This document shows, piece after piece, positions 8,385 to 16,889 of a stretch of DNA of 64,000 nucleotides (position 1 is the stretch's first letter; every line of letters begins with the position of its first letter). The position numbers were made by a program, and so were the translations under genes. This DNA is from Piscinibacter gummiphilus (lineage in GTDB: Bacteria; Pseudomonadota; Gammaproteobacteria; Burkholderiales; Burkholderiaceae_C), in NCBI RefSeq assembly GCF_002116905.1, contig NZ_CP015118.1:186001-250000 (forward strand). The letters are read 5' to 3'. A model generated the notes under the pieces. The model was not told the DNA's origin, made no database searches, and was given only the letters and a program-made list of their open reading frames with translations.

Positions 8385-10076
8385 TCAGCCCGGCACGACG
8401 TGCCCGCGCGGCACGGCGTCCAGCAGCTTGCGGGTGTACTCCTGCCGCGGCTTGTTCATCACTTCGTCCACCGAGGCCTGCTCCACCACCTCGCCGTTTT
8501 TCATCACCATCACCTCGTCGGCCATGAACCGCACCACCGCGAGGTCGTGGCTGATGAAGATGTAGGCGAGACCCAGTTCGTCCTGCAGGTCCTTCAGCAG
8601 GTTGAGCACCTGGGCCTGCACCGACACGTCGAGCGCGCTCACCGCCTCGTCGAGCACCAGCACCTCGGGCGAGAGCGTCAGGCAGCGGGCGATGGCGACC
8701 CGCTGGCGCTGGCCGCCGGAGAACTCGTGCGGGTACTTGGTCATCGCGCTCGCGTCGAGCCCCACGCGTTCGAGCAGGCCGCGGGCGAGCGCCTCGCGCT
8801 CCGCCGTGCCGCCGCCGATGCCGTGGATGGCCATCGGCTCGACGAGCGTCTTGCCGATGGGGAAACGCGGGTTCAGCGATGCATACGGGTTCTGGAACAC
8901 CACCTGGATGCGGCGCCGCACCGGCAGCATCTCGCGGGACGACAGCGTGAGGAGGTCGCGGCCGTCGAACAGCACGCGGCCCGCCTCGGGCCCGCCGGTG
9001 GGGTCGTGCAGCCGCAGCAGCGTGAGGCCCATCGTGGTCTTGCCGGAGCCCGACTCGCCCACCACCCCCAGCGTGTGGCCGCGGCGCAGAGTGAAGTTCG
9101 CTTCCTTCACGGCCTTGAACTCCCGTCGGCCGAACACGCCCTGGCGCACCCAGAAGCCCTTCGAGAGCTTCTCGACCTGCAGCACCACGGGGGCGTCCGG
9201 GTCCTTCGGCTTCGGCGCGGCGGGGGCCTGAGTGCGGGTCTCGTCGATGGTCATCAGCCGCGCATGGTGCTGCTGCAGCGCGGGGCGGCAGGCGAGCAGC
9301 GCGCGGGTGTAGGTGTCCTGCGGGTCGGCGAAGATGCCGGCCACCGGGCCGCGTTCGCGCACGGTGCCCTGGCGCATCACCACCACCTCGTCCGCGATCT
9401 CGCCCACGACGCCCAGGTCATGGCTGATGAACAGCATGCTCATGCGGTGCGTCTCCTTGAGCCGCGCGAGCAGGTCGAGGATCTGGCGCTGGATGGTGAC
9501 GTCGAGGGCCGTGGTGGGTTCGTCGGCGATCAGCAGCTTCGGGCCGCAGGCGAGCGCCATCGCGATCATCACGCGCTGCTGCTGACCGCCCGACAGCTCG
9601 TGCGGGTAGCTCGACAGCCGCCGCTTCGGCTCGGGCAACTGCACCTCGGCCAGCAGCGCCTCCGCGCGCTCGAGCGCCTCGCGCCGGCCGAGGCCCAGGT
9701 GGCGCTGCAGCGGTTCGCAGAGCTGGCGGCCGATGGTGAACACCGGGTTGAGCGAACTCATCGGATCCTGGAAGACGCAGGCGATCTCGCGCCCCCGCAG
9801 GGTCTGCAGCTCGGGCAGCGTGGCCTTCAGCAGGTCGCGGCCCTCGAAATCGATGCGGCCGGACCGCTCGGCGTTGACCGGCAGCAGGTTGAGGATCGAC
9901 ATCGCGGTGACACTCTTGCCCGAGCCCGATTCGCCGACGAGGGCCACGGTGGTGTTCTCGGGCACGTCGAAGCTCACGCCCACGGGGCCGCGGCCCACCG
10001 CCTCGACCCGCTGCACCACGCCGTCCTCGGCGCCGGTGCGGAAGCTCACGTGAAGGTCCTGGATGCTCAGCAGCAT
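8385..10076 (-). CDS. fused dual ATP-binding protein of oligopeptide ABC transporter
   Basis: A 563-residue protein made of two complete ABC ATPase domains in one chain, as in YejF/GsiA. Domain 1 (about 1-260) has GESGSGKS, LSGGQQQRV and LLIADEPTTALD. Domain 2 (about 285-563) has GESGSGKT, FSGGQRQRV and VLVLDEAVSALD. It powers uptake of oligopeptides or similar solutes through the two permeases encoded just upstream. ATG 10076 lies five bases beyond the stop of the preceding permease gene and is chosen because homology begins there. Confidence 0.92.
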   Translation of the reverse strand: MLLSIQDLHVSFRTGAEDGVVQRVEAVGRGPVGVSFDVPENTTVALVGESGSGKSVTAMSILNLLPVNAERSGRIDFEGRDLLKATLPELQTLRGREIACVFQDPMSSLNPVFTIGRQLCEPLQRHLGLGRREALERAEALLAEVQLPEPKRRLSSYPHELSGGQQQRVMIAMALACGPKLLIADEPTTALDVTIQRQILDLLARLKETHRMSMLFISHDLGVVGEIADEVVVMRQGTVRERGPVAGIFADPQDTYTRALLACRPALQQHHARLMTIDETRTQAPAAPKPKDPDAPVVLQVEKLSKGFWVRQGVFGRREFKAVKEANFTLRRGHTLGVVGESGSGKTTMGLTLLRLHDPTGGPEAGRVLFDGRDLLTLSSREMLPVRRRIQVVFQNPYASLNPRFPIGKTLVEPMAIHGIGGGTAEREALARGLLERVGLDASAMTKYPHEFSGGQRQRVAIARCLTLSPEVLVLDEAVSALDVSVQAQVLNLLKDLQDELGLAYIFISHDLAVVRFMADEVMVMKNGEVVEQASVDEVMNKPRQEYTRKLLDAVPRGHVVPG

Positions 10077-10080
10077 GGGG

Positions 10081-11097
10081 TCATTCCAGTCCACGAAGTT
10101 TGGGATCGAGCGCGTCCCGCAGCGCATCGGTGAACAGCGAGAACGCGGTGACGAACACCGCCATGAAGATCGTCGCAGCGGCCAGCTGCCACCAGTGGCC
10201 GAGGATCAGCTCGCTCTGGGCCTCGGACAGCATCGTGCCCCAGCTCACCTCGTCCACCGCCACGCCCAGCCCGAGGTACGACAGGATCACCTCGGCCTTG
10301 ATGAAACCCACCACGTGCACCGACAGCTGCACGAGCAGCACGTGGCTGATGTTCGGCAGGATGTGGCGGAACATGCGAGAGGTGGTGCTGGCGCCGATGG
10401 CCTCGGCCGCGCGCACGTACTCGCGCACGGAGTGCTTGAGGAACTCGGCGCGCACGAGGCGGTAGATGCCGGTCCACCCGGCGAGCCCGAGGATCAGCAC
10501 CACCGAGTGCATGCCGCGCCCGGCCACCGCGGCGAACGCGAAGATCAGCAGGATGCCCGGGATGGACGTGAAGACGTTGTAGACCCACTCGAGGAAGTCG
10601 CCCACCTTGCCGCCGAAGAAACCCGCGAGCGCGCCGAGCACGGTGCCGATGGCCGTCGCCACCACCGCGGCCAGCACGCCCACGAACACCGAGATCTTCG
10701 CGCCCTGCACCGCCTTCGCGAGCACGTCGCGGCCCAGGCGGTCGGCACCGAACGGCAGCGTGGCGGCGCGCTCGACGTCCGCGTGCTCGAACTGCGCGGC
10801 GCGCTCGGCCCATTCCTTGTAGCGGGGCGCGAGCGGGTCGACGTCGCTCAGGTCGACGTTCGGGCCCGTGGGGGGCGCGATGCCGGACGACTCGGTGGCG
10901 GTGGCCGGCCCCATGAAGGTGGGCGGCGCGTTGGCCACGCCGCGTTCGCGCTGCCAGTCCGCGGCCACGAGGCCCAGGGCCGCCAGCAGCACCATCACGC
11001 CGAACAGGGCCACGATCACGAGCGACACCATGCCCACGCGGTCGCGCCGCAGGCGCTTCCACGCGGAGCCCCAGATCCCCTCGACGGGGGCCGTCAT
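10081..11097 (-). CDS. oligopeptide ABC transporter permease (DppC/YejE type)
   Basis: A 338-residue inner-membrane permease. It begins with a cytoplasmic segment and one membrane helix (about 25-45), then a long extracytoplasmic loop, then the BPD_transp domain with five helices and the EAA-type loop (REYVRAAEAIGASTTSRMFRHILPN). The FGADRLGRDVLAK motif is typical of DppC/OppC partners. Its ATGA start overlaps the stop of the DppB-type gene, indicating translational coupling. Confidence 0.92.
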   Translation of the reverse strand: MTAPVEGIWGSAWKRLRRDRVGMVSLVIVALFGVMVLLAALGLVAADWQRERGVANAPPTFMGPATATESSGIAPPTGPNVDLSDVDPLAPRYKEWAERAAQFEHADVERAATLPFGADRLGRDVLAKAVQGAKISVFVGVLAAVVATAIGTVLGALAGFFGGKVGDFLEWVYNVFTSIPGILLIFAFAAVAGRGMHSVVLILGLAGWTGIYRLVRAEFLKHSVREYVRAAEAIGASTTSRMFRHILPNISHVLLVQLSVHVVGFIKAEVILSYLGLGVAVDEVSWGTMLSEAQSELILGHWWQLAAATIFMAVFVTAFSLFTDALRDALDPKLRGLE

Positions 11098-12032
11098 TTG
11101 AGCACCACCCGCGGATCGGCGACCTTGTAGAGCACGTCGGTCAGCAGGTTCACCACCATCGTGATGATCGCGAGGTACACGGTCACGGCCTGGATCACGG
11201 GGAAGTCGCTGCGGTTCACCGCCCCCAGCACCTCGCGGCCGAGACCGGGGATCGAGAAGAACACCTCGATCAGGAACGAGCCGAGGAACACGCCGGGCAG
11301 GGCGCCGCCGATGCCGGTCAGGATGGGGATCATCGCGTTCCGCGTGACGTGGCTGAAGAGGATGCGCTTCTCGGTGAGGCCCTTGGCGCGTGCGGTGCGC
11401 ACGTAGTCGTGGTCCATCTCGTCGAGGAAGAACGAGCGGTACACGCGGGTGGTGGGCGACAGCGACACGAACACCGCGAGCAGCACCGGCAGCGGGGCGA
11501 AGCGCACCAGGTTGGTCCACGTCGAGTCGCTCCAGCCCTGCACCGGGAACCAGCCGAGGCGGAACGCGAAGACGTACTGGCCGACGATCACGTAGACCAG
11601 GAACGAGATGGACAGCGCCACCGTGGTGACGATCATCACGGTGCGGTCGGTGAGCGAGCCGCGCAGGTAGGCGACCCCGAGCGCGAGCGGGATCGCGAGC
11701 ACCACCTCGAGGATGAAGATGGGCACCATCACGGTGAGCGTGGCCGGCAGGCGGTTGGCGAACATCGCCGACACCGGCTCCTTCGTGGTCCAGCTCAGGC
11801 CCCAGTCGAAGGTGACCACCTGCTTGACGAAGATCCACAGCTGCACCCAGACGGGCTGGTCGAGCCCCAGCTGGGTGCGGATGGACTGCACCACCTCGGC
11901 CGAGGCGTTCTGGCCGGCGAGGATCTCGGCCGGGTCGCCCCCGAAGTACTTGAACAGGAAAAACACCAGCAGCACGACACCGACCAGGGTCGGGATCATT
12001 TGCCAGAGTCGTCTCAGCAGGTAGGCCGTCAT
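11094..12032 (-). CDS. oligopeptide ABC transporter permease (DppB type)
   Basis: A 312-residue permease with the DppB/OppB signature: N-terminal YLLRRLWQMIPTLVGVVLLVFFL, a periplasmic loop, and a C-terminal BPD_transp domain with the EAA loop DYVRTARAKGLTEKRILFSHV. It is first in a three-gene unit with the DppC-type permease and the fused ATPase. It is divergent from the binding-protein gene at 12112 across an 80-base promoter region. Confidence 0.92.
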   Translation of the reverse strand: MTAYLLRRLWQMIPTLVGVVLLVFFLFKYFGGDPAEILAGQNASAEVVQSIRTQLGLDQPVWVQLWIFVKQVVTFDWGLSWTTKEPVSAMFANRLPATLTVMVPIFILEVVLAIPLALGVAYLRGSLTDRTVMIVTTVALSISFLVYVIVGQYVFAFRLGWFPVQGWSDSTWTNLVRFAPLPVLLAVFVSLSPTTRVYRSFFLDEMDHDYVRTARAKGLTEKRILFSHVTRNAMIPILTGIGGALPGVFLGSFLIEVFFSIPGLGREVLGAVNRSDFPVIQAVTVYLAIITMVVNLLTDVLYKVADPRVVLK

Positions 12033-12111
12033 GCGGTGGAAACCTCGGGCGGGTTCGTGAATGCGGTGTGAGTCTACGGTCTAATCCGCGGACGACACTA
12101 GACTGGGAACC

Positions 12112-13914
12112 ATGAACCACTGGCCTTCCTTCGTTCGGCGCCTCGCTGCGGCCTGCCTGGCCGTTCCGCTGTTGGCTTTCGCTCAGTCGCCGGCAGCCAC
12201 GCCGCAGAAGGTGCTGCGCTACGCGTTCCCCGCCCCCGAGACCGGCTTCGACTTCGCGCAGGTGAGCGACCTGTACTCGAACATCGCGATCTCGCACATG
12301 TTCGACTCGCTGTACCAGTACGACCACCTGGCCCGCCCGTTCAAGATCAAGCCGGCGGTGGCGGCCGCGATGCCCGAGATCTCGGACGACTACCGCACCT
12401 GGACCGTCCGCATCCGGCCCGGCACCTTCTTCGCCGACGACGCGGCGTTCAAGGGGAAGAAGCGCGAACTGGTCGCCGCGGACTTCGTCTACTCGATCAA
12501 GCGCTTCTTCGACCCGGCCCTCAACAGCCCGCACTACACGGGCTGGAGCGAGGAGCGCATCGCGGGCGTGGAGGGACTGCGGGAGGCCGCGCAGAAGGCG
12601 AAGAAGCCGTTCGACTACGACCGCCCCATCGAGGGCCTGCGCGCGCTCGACCGCTACACGCTGCAGATCCGGCTCGAGAACCCGCGCCCGCGGTTCCTCT
12701 ACATGCTCACCGAGATGCCGGCCATGGCACGCGAGGTGATCGAGGCCTACGGCGACCGCATCATGGAACACCCGGTGGGCACCGGCCCGTACCGGCTCGT
12801 GCAGTGGCGGCGCAGCTCGCTGATGGTGTTCGAGCGCAACCCGAACTACCGCGAGGTGTTCTACGACGCCGAGCCCGCCGCCGACGACGCCGAGGGCCAG
12901 GAGATCCTCGCGAAGCTCAAGGGCCGCCGGCTGCCGATGATCGACCGCGTCGAGGTCAGCATCGTCGAGGAAGGGCAGCCACGCTGGCTCGCCTTCCTCA
13001 ACAACGAGTTCGACATCTCGGGCGTGCCGCTCGAATTCACGAACATCGCGGTGCCCAACGGCAAGCTCGCGCCGAACCTCGCGAAGCGTGGCATCCGCAT
13101 GTCGCGCGGGCTCGCGTCAGACGTCACGTTCTTCTTCTTCAACATGGAAGACCCGGTGGTGGGCGGCTACACGCCGGAGAAGGTGGCGCTGCGCCGCGCG
13201 ATCTCGCTCGGCACCGACGTCGAGCGCGAGATCAGTCTCCTGCGCCGCGGCCAGGCCATTCCCGCGCAGGCGGGCGTCGCGCCGCACACCTACGGCTACG
13301 ACCCGGCCTTCAAGTCCGAGAACGGTGAGTACAACCTCGCGAAGGCGAAGGCGCTGCTCGACCTGTACGGCTATGTCGACAAGGACGGCGACGGCTGGCG
13401 CGACCTGCCCGACGGCAAGCCGCTCGTGATCAAGTACGCCACCACGCCGGAACAGATCTCGCGCCAGATGGACGAGCTGTGGAAGAAGAACCTCGACGCG
13501 CTCAACATCCGGCTCGAGTTCCAGATCCGCAAGTGGCCCGAGCAACTCAAGAACGCGCGGGCCGGCAAGCTGATGGTGTGGCAGCTGGGCTCGTCGTCCA
13601 CCACCCCGGACGGGCAGGACGCGCTGCAGAACGCCTATGGGCCCGGCGCCGGCGGGTCGAACCTCGGTCGATTCAAGCTCGAGAAGTTCGACGAGCTGTA
13701 CCGCAAGATCGACCACCTGCCCGACGGGCCGGAACGCCTCGCCGCGTTCGAGGAGGCGAAGAAGCTGCTGGTGGCCTACATGCCGTACAAGTTCGCGGTG
13801 CACCGGCTCTACACGGACCTCACGCAGCCGTGGGTCTACGGGTACCGGCGGCCGCTGTTCTGGCGGAACACGTGGCACCTGATGGACATCCTGCCGCACC
13901 CGGAGAAGAACTGA
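12112..13914 (+). CDS. extracellular solute-binding protein family 5
   Basis: A 600-residue periplasmic receptor of the OppA/DppA type (SBP_bac_5). The signal peptide ends after AFAQS (about residue 25). Typical segments are VAADFVYSIKRFFDPA, HPVGTGPYRLVQWRRSS and the DGDGWRDLPDGKPL loop. With the divergent permease/ATPase unit it forms a complete peptide-type importer. The fused ATPase points to a Yej-like system (in enterobacteria, uptake of peptides and microcin C), but substrate assignment is inference. Confidence 0.9.
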   Translation: MNHWPSFVRRLAAACLAVPLLAFAQSPAATPQKVLRYAFPAPETGFDFAQVSDLYSNIAISHMFDSLYQYDHLARPFKIKPAVAAAMPEISDDYRTWTVRIRPGTFFADDAAFKGKKRELVAADFVYSIKRFFDPALNSPHYTGWSEERIAGVEGLREAAQKAKKPFDYDRPIEGLRALDRYTLQIRLENPRPRFLYMLTEMPAMAREVIEAYGDRIMEHPVGTGPYRLVQWRRSSLMVFERNPNYREVFYDAEPAADDAEGQEILAKLKGRRLPMIDRVEVSIVEEGQPRWLAFLNNEFDISGVPLEFTNIAVPNGKLAPNLAKRGIRMSRGLASDVTFFFFNMEDPVVGGYTPEKVALRRAISLGTDVEREISLLRRGQAIPAQAGVAPHTYGYDPAFKSENGEYNLAKAKALLDLYGYVDKDGDGWRDLPDGKPLVIKYATTPEQISRQMDELWKKNLDALNIRLEFQIRKWPEQLKNARAGKLMVWQLGSSSTTPDGQDALQNAYGPGAGGSNLGRFKLEKFDELYRKIDHLPDGPERLAAFEEAKKLLVAYMPYKFAVHRLYTDLTQPWVYGYRRPLFWRNTWHLMDILPHPEKN

Positions 13915-13919
13915 AAAGA

Positions 13920-14127
13920 AGCGATGTCATCCCGGCGGAGGCCCACTGCTGTCCGGGGAAAAGCGAGACGACCTTGAAACACTCGTCATCCCGGCGAAGG
14001 CCGGGACCCACTGGGGGCGTTGAGCGTGCGTGGCATCGAGTGTTCTGGCGTGGAGTGTTCTCTTCGGGAGAGGCCGCGCCGGGTCTCGGCCCGGCAGCCG
14101 ACCCACTTTCTCACGCGAGAAAGTGGG
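13920..14127. repeat. REP-like palindromic repeats and long hairpin
   Basis: This non-coding 230-base gap between convergent genes holds two related copies of a GTCATCCCGGCG(G/A)AGGCC element (near 13925 and 13986); the second is a palindrome, CCCGGCGAAGGCCGGG. A perfect 11-bp stem with a 4-base loop (14102-14127, CCCACTTTCTC arm) follows. Dispersed elements of the TCATCCCGGCGAAGGCCGGGA kind are common in proteobacterial intergenic regions. The last hairpin could also end transcription from both sides, though it has no T-run. Confidence 0.6.
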
Positions 14128-14148
14128 CAGTGATGCTCCCCCGCTTCG

Positions 14149-14565
14149 TCAGCGCGTCGACCACGCCACGATCTGCGCCGCTCCCGTCGCCCCCGGCTGC
14201 CGCTTGACCTCCTGGCCCTTGTCCAGCTTCACGAGCGTGGGGATGCTGCGGATGCCGAAGCGTCCGGCGGTGCGAGGGCTCGCGTCGCTGTCCACCTTCA
14301 CGAGCACCGCGCGGCCTTTCAGCTCGCGTGCGGCGGCCTCGAACTGCGGCGCCATCTGGCGGCACGGGCCGCACCAGGTGGCCCAGAAGTCGACCACCAC
14401 GGGCAGTTCGCTGCGCGCGACGAAGGCGTCGAAGTTCGAGTCGTCCAGTTCCACCGGGGTGTCGGGCAGCAGCGCCTCGCCGCAGCGGCCGCACACGGGC
14501 GACTCGCCCAGGCGTTCGTCGGGGACACGGTTGGTGGTGAGGCAATGGGGGCAGGCGACGTGCAT
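14149..14565 (-). CDS. trxC: thioredoxin 2 (TrxC) with zinc ribbon
   Basis: This 138-residue cytoplasmic thioredoxin carries an N-terminal zinc ribbon (CPHC and CGRC pairs), the hallmark of TrxC, followed by a thioredoxin fold with the redox motif WCGPC and the cis-Pro segment RSIPTLV. TrxC reduces protein disulfides and is often induced by oxidative stress. ATG 14565 directly precedes the zinc ribbon. In E. coli trxC is under OxyR control; no OxyR site was identified here. Confidence 0.92.
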   Translation of the reverse strand: MHVACPHCLTTNRVPDERLGESPVCGRCGEALLPDTPVELDDSNFDAFVARSELPVVVDFWATWCGPCRQMAPQFEAAARELKGRAVLVKVDSDASPRTAGRFGIRSIPTLVKLDKGQEVKRQPGATGAAQIVAWSTR

Positions 14566-14693
14566 GGCAGGGTCCGGAAACTGCATTGTTTTGGCAGATG
14601 CCGCCACCCGGCCGGATTTCAACCACTCGATCGGCGGGGTGGACGCGTTTGCGGGCCGGGCATAGCATGATCCGGGTCAGCGAGGAGACCCTC

Positions 14694-15485
14694 ATGCCGA
14701 TCCAGACCCGCCCGCAGACCTCCGTGCCGTCGCCCGATCCCATGTGGCTCTCCGACGGTGCACCCGCCCCGGCCCCCGCCTGGCGGCCCTCCGTCGCCCG
14801 GCCTCCGGTGCTCCAGGCACCACCGAAGCTGCTGGCCAAGGTGGGGGAAGCCTTCGCCACCTCGCTGGCCGTGCTGCAGGATCAACTGCGCAACGGCGAT
14901 CCGCATGATTTCGAAGCGGGTCTCGCCGAACTGGCCCGGCTCGAGAACCTGGGGCTGCAGGTCCAGCAGTTGGCCCGCATGATGAGCCACGATGGCACGC
15001 AGTCGGCCGAGGCCGTCGACCTGGGCGACGCGCTGTCGCGGGCCATCGCGCTGTGGTCGCCGTCGGCCGCGGCCCGTGGTGTCACGCTGAGCCAGCCCGA
15101 CGAGACCACCGCCCGCGTGCAGGTGGACCCCGCGGTGCTCGAGCAGCTGCTCGACCTCGCGATCGAGCTGGCGCTGGAAGCCGGCGATTCCCTCGTGGTG
15201 CGCGTGCGGCCGCAGCCGGCATCGCGCCAGGTGCTGCTGCTGATCGACGTGCATCACGGCGGCCCCATCACGTCGGCGGTGTCGGGGGATACCACCGACG
15301 AAGGTGCCGACAACCTGCGCTGGCTGATGCTGCACCAGGTGGCACGCAGCGGCGGCATCGGCGCGCGCCGTGAACACTCCGGCAGCATGCTGAGCGTGGC
15401 GCTGACGTTCCCGCTGGCCGCGCTGGGCTCCTGGTACGGTCCGGCGGAGCCGGCCGCCGTTCAGGAGATGGGCAGCTCGGTGTAG
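14694..15485 (+). CDS. degenerate GHKL (histidine-kinase-like ATPase) protein
   Basis: A 263-residue soluble protein. Residues about 45-110 form a helical region resembling a dimerisation domain, but no HisKA phospho-His motif is seen. The C-terminal half resembles a HATPase domain (VDPAVLEQLLDLAIELALEAG, then LLLIDVHHGGPI and a C-terminal SMLSVALTFPLA). The N-box Asn and the usual G1/G2 glycines are missing or altered, so kinase activity is doubtful. AGGAG before ATG 14694 supports the start. The 3' end overlaps the convergent flavin reductase gene by 25 bases. Confidence 0.65.
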   Translation: MPIQTRPQTSVPSPDPMWLSDGAPAPAPAWRPSVARPPVLQAPPKLLAKVGEAFATSLAVLQDQLRNGDPHDFEAGLAELARLENLGLQVQQLARMMSHDGTQSAEAVDLGDALSRAIALWSPSAAARGVTLSQPDETTARVQVDPAVLEQLLDLAIELALEAGDSLVVRVRPQPASRQVLLLIDVHHGGPITSAVSGDTTDEGADNLRWLMLHQVARSGGIGARREHSGSMLSVALTFPLAALGSWYGPAEPAAVQEMGSSV

Positions 15486-15973
15486 TACCGCCCGCCGTGG
15501 AAGATCAGCGGCAGCGCGCCTTCGCGCCGCTCGCAGTGTTCCACCTCGCCCACGAAGATCACGTGGTCGCCTTCCTCGTACTGGCTGCGGTTGAAGCACT
15601 CGAAGCGCGCGGCGGCGCCTTCCAGCAGCGGCACGCCGCCCGCGCCTTCGCGCCAGGGGAGGCCCGCGAAGCGGTCGATGTCCTTCGTGGCGAAGCGCTG
15701 GGCGAGTTCCACCTGTTCGGCCGCGAGGATGTGGATGGCGTAGTGCGAGCCGCGCGCGAACACCGGCATGGAGCCGGCACGGCGCGACAGGCTCCACAGC
15801 ACGAGCGGCGGGTCCATCGACACCGAGTTGAACGAGTTCGCGGTGAGGCCCACGACCGTGCCGTTGACGTCCCGGCCGGTGACCACGGTGACCCCCGTGG
15901 CGAACATGCCCAGGGCCTGTCGGAACTCCTGGGGTGAAAAGCTGGTGGACGGGACGCGGGTCGGGCGGATCAT
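15461..15973 (-). CDS. flavin reductase-like FMN-binding protein
   Basis: A 170-residue split-barrel flavoprotein of the HpaC/flavin_Reduct family. Residues about 12-165 hold the fold, with MFATGVTVVTGR at the N-terminus, GLTANSFNSVSMDPPLVLWSL for FMN contact, and FVGEVEHCERREGALPLIF near the end. The family reduces FMN/FAD with NAD(P)H, usually to feed a two-component monooxygenase. No oxygenase partner is adjacent. The upstream 25 bases hold no other start. Confidence 0.88.
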   Translation of the reverse strand: MIRPTRVPSTSFSPQEFRQALGMFATGVTVVTGRDVNGTVVGLTANSFNSVSMDPPLVLWSLSRRAGSMPVFARGSHYAIHILAAEQVELAQRFATKDIDRFAGLPWREGAGGVPLLEGAAARFECFNRSQYEEGDHVIFVGEVEHCERREGALPLIFHGGRYYTELPIS

Positions 15974-16028
15974 TCCGCCATTGTCCGCGAAGGTGGAAAT
16001 CCGGCGCACCCCCCTACACTCGCGGGCC

Positions 16029-16880
16029 ATGAATGCCGGATTCGTCACGGTTCTCGCGGTGTGCCTGCTGTCTGCCGCGGGCGCGGCCCGGGCCGACCCC
16101 TGCGCCGACCTGGCGCGCCGCCTCCCGAACGTCACGCCCGCGCTGTGCCGCGACGCGGCGCTGCAGCCGTCGGGTGCCCGTTCGGTCCAGGGGCGGCCGC
16201 TGTGGCAGCGCGACGTGCTGGTGCCCCCCATCCCGGGGGTCGAGGCGCCGCGCCGCCGCCGGGTGCTCGTGATCGGCGGCATCCACGGTGACGAACTCTC
16301 GTCGTCGGGCCTCGTCTTCCACTGGATCGCCCGGGCCGGCGAAACCCCGGCCGGCATGGACTGGCGCTTCGTGCCCGCCGTGAACCCCGACGGCCTGCTG
16401 CTCGCCCGCCCCACCCGGGTCAACGCCCGCGGCGTGGACCTCAACCGCAACTTCCCCACGCCGCGCTGGGACCAGGAGGCCGCGAAGTACTGGATCGAGC
16501 GCACCCGCCGCGACAAGCGCCGCTACCCCGGGCCGAAGGCGCTGTCCGAGCCCGAGAGCCGCTTCGTCGTGGACACCATGGCGTCGTGGAAGCCCGACCT
16601 GATCGTGAGCGTCCACGCGCCGTACGCGGTGCTCGACTACGACGGCCCGAACGTGCCGCCGCAGCGCCTGGGCCGCCTGTACCTCGATCGCGTGGGCATC
16701 TTCCCCGGGTCGCTCGGCCACTACGGCGGCGTGCACAAGGGCGTGCCGGTCGTCACCATCGAGTTGCCGAGCGCGATCCGCACGCCCAACGACGCGGAGA
16801 TGCGGCAGATGTGGGTGGACCTGCTGCGCTGGGTGGGGGAACGCATCGAGTTCGCGGGGCCTCCCCGCGCCGCCTCCTAG
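16029..16880 (+). CDS. M14-family zinc carboxypeptidase/amidase, murein amidase-like
   Basis: A 283-residue protein with a signal peptide cleaved after ARA (about residue 22) and an M14 metallopeptidase domain. The zinc motif GGIHGDE, the segment PAVNPDGLL, DLNRNFPTPRWD and the second zinc His in IVSVHAPYA are visible. It resembles MpaA, which removes meso-diaminopimelate from muropeptides. The next gene encodes AmpG nine bases downstream, which supports a role in peptidoglycan recycling. Unlike cytoplasmic MpaA it looks exported, so it may act in the periplasm. Confidence 0.8.
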   Translation: MNAGFVTVLAVCLLSAAGAARADPCADLARRLPNVTPALCRDAALQPSGARSVQGRPLWQRDVLVPPIPGVEAPRRRRVLVIGGIHGDELSSSGLVFHWIARAGETPAGMDWRFVPAVNPDGLLLARPTRVNARGVDLNRNFPTPRWDQEAAKYWIERTRRDKRRYPGPKALSEPESRFVVDTMASWKPDLIVSVHAPYAVLDYDGPNVPPQRLGRLYLDRVGIFPGSLGHYGGVHKGVPVVTIELPSAIRTPNDAEMRQMWVDLLRWVGERIEFAGPPRAAS

Positions 16881-16889
16881 AATCGGGCG

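Noticed and set aside
10081..12771. An 896-codon open frame covering both permease genes
   Set aside because: Only its last part matches a permease; the first part is out-of-frame translation of the DppB-type gene and of the divergent binding-protein gene.
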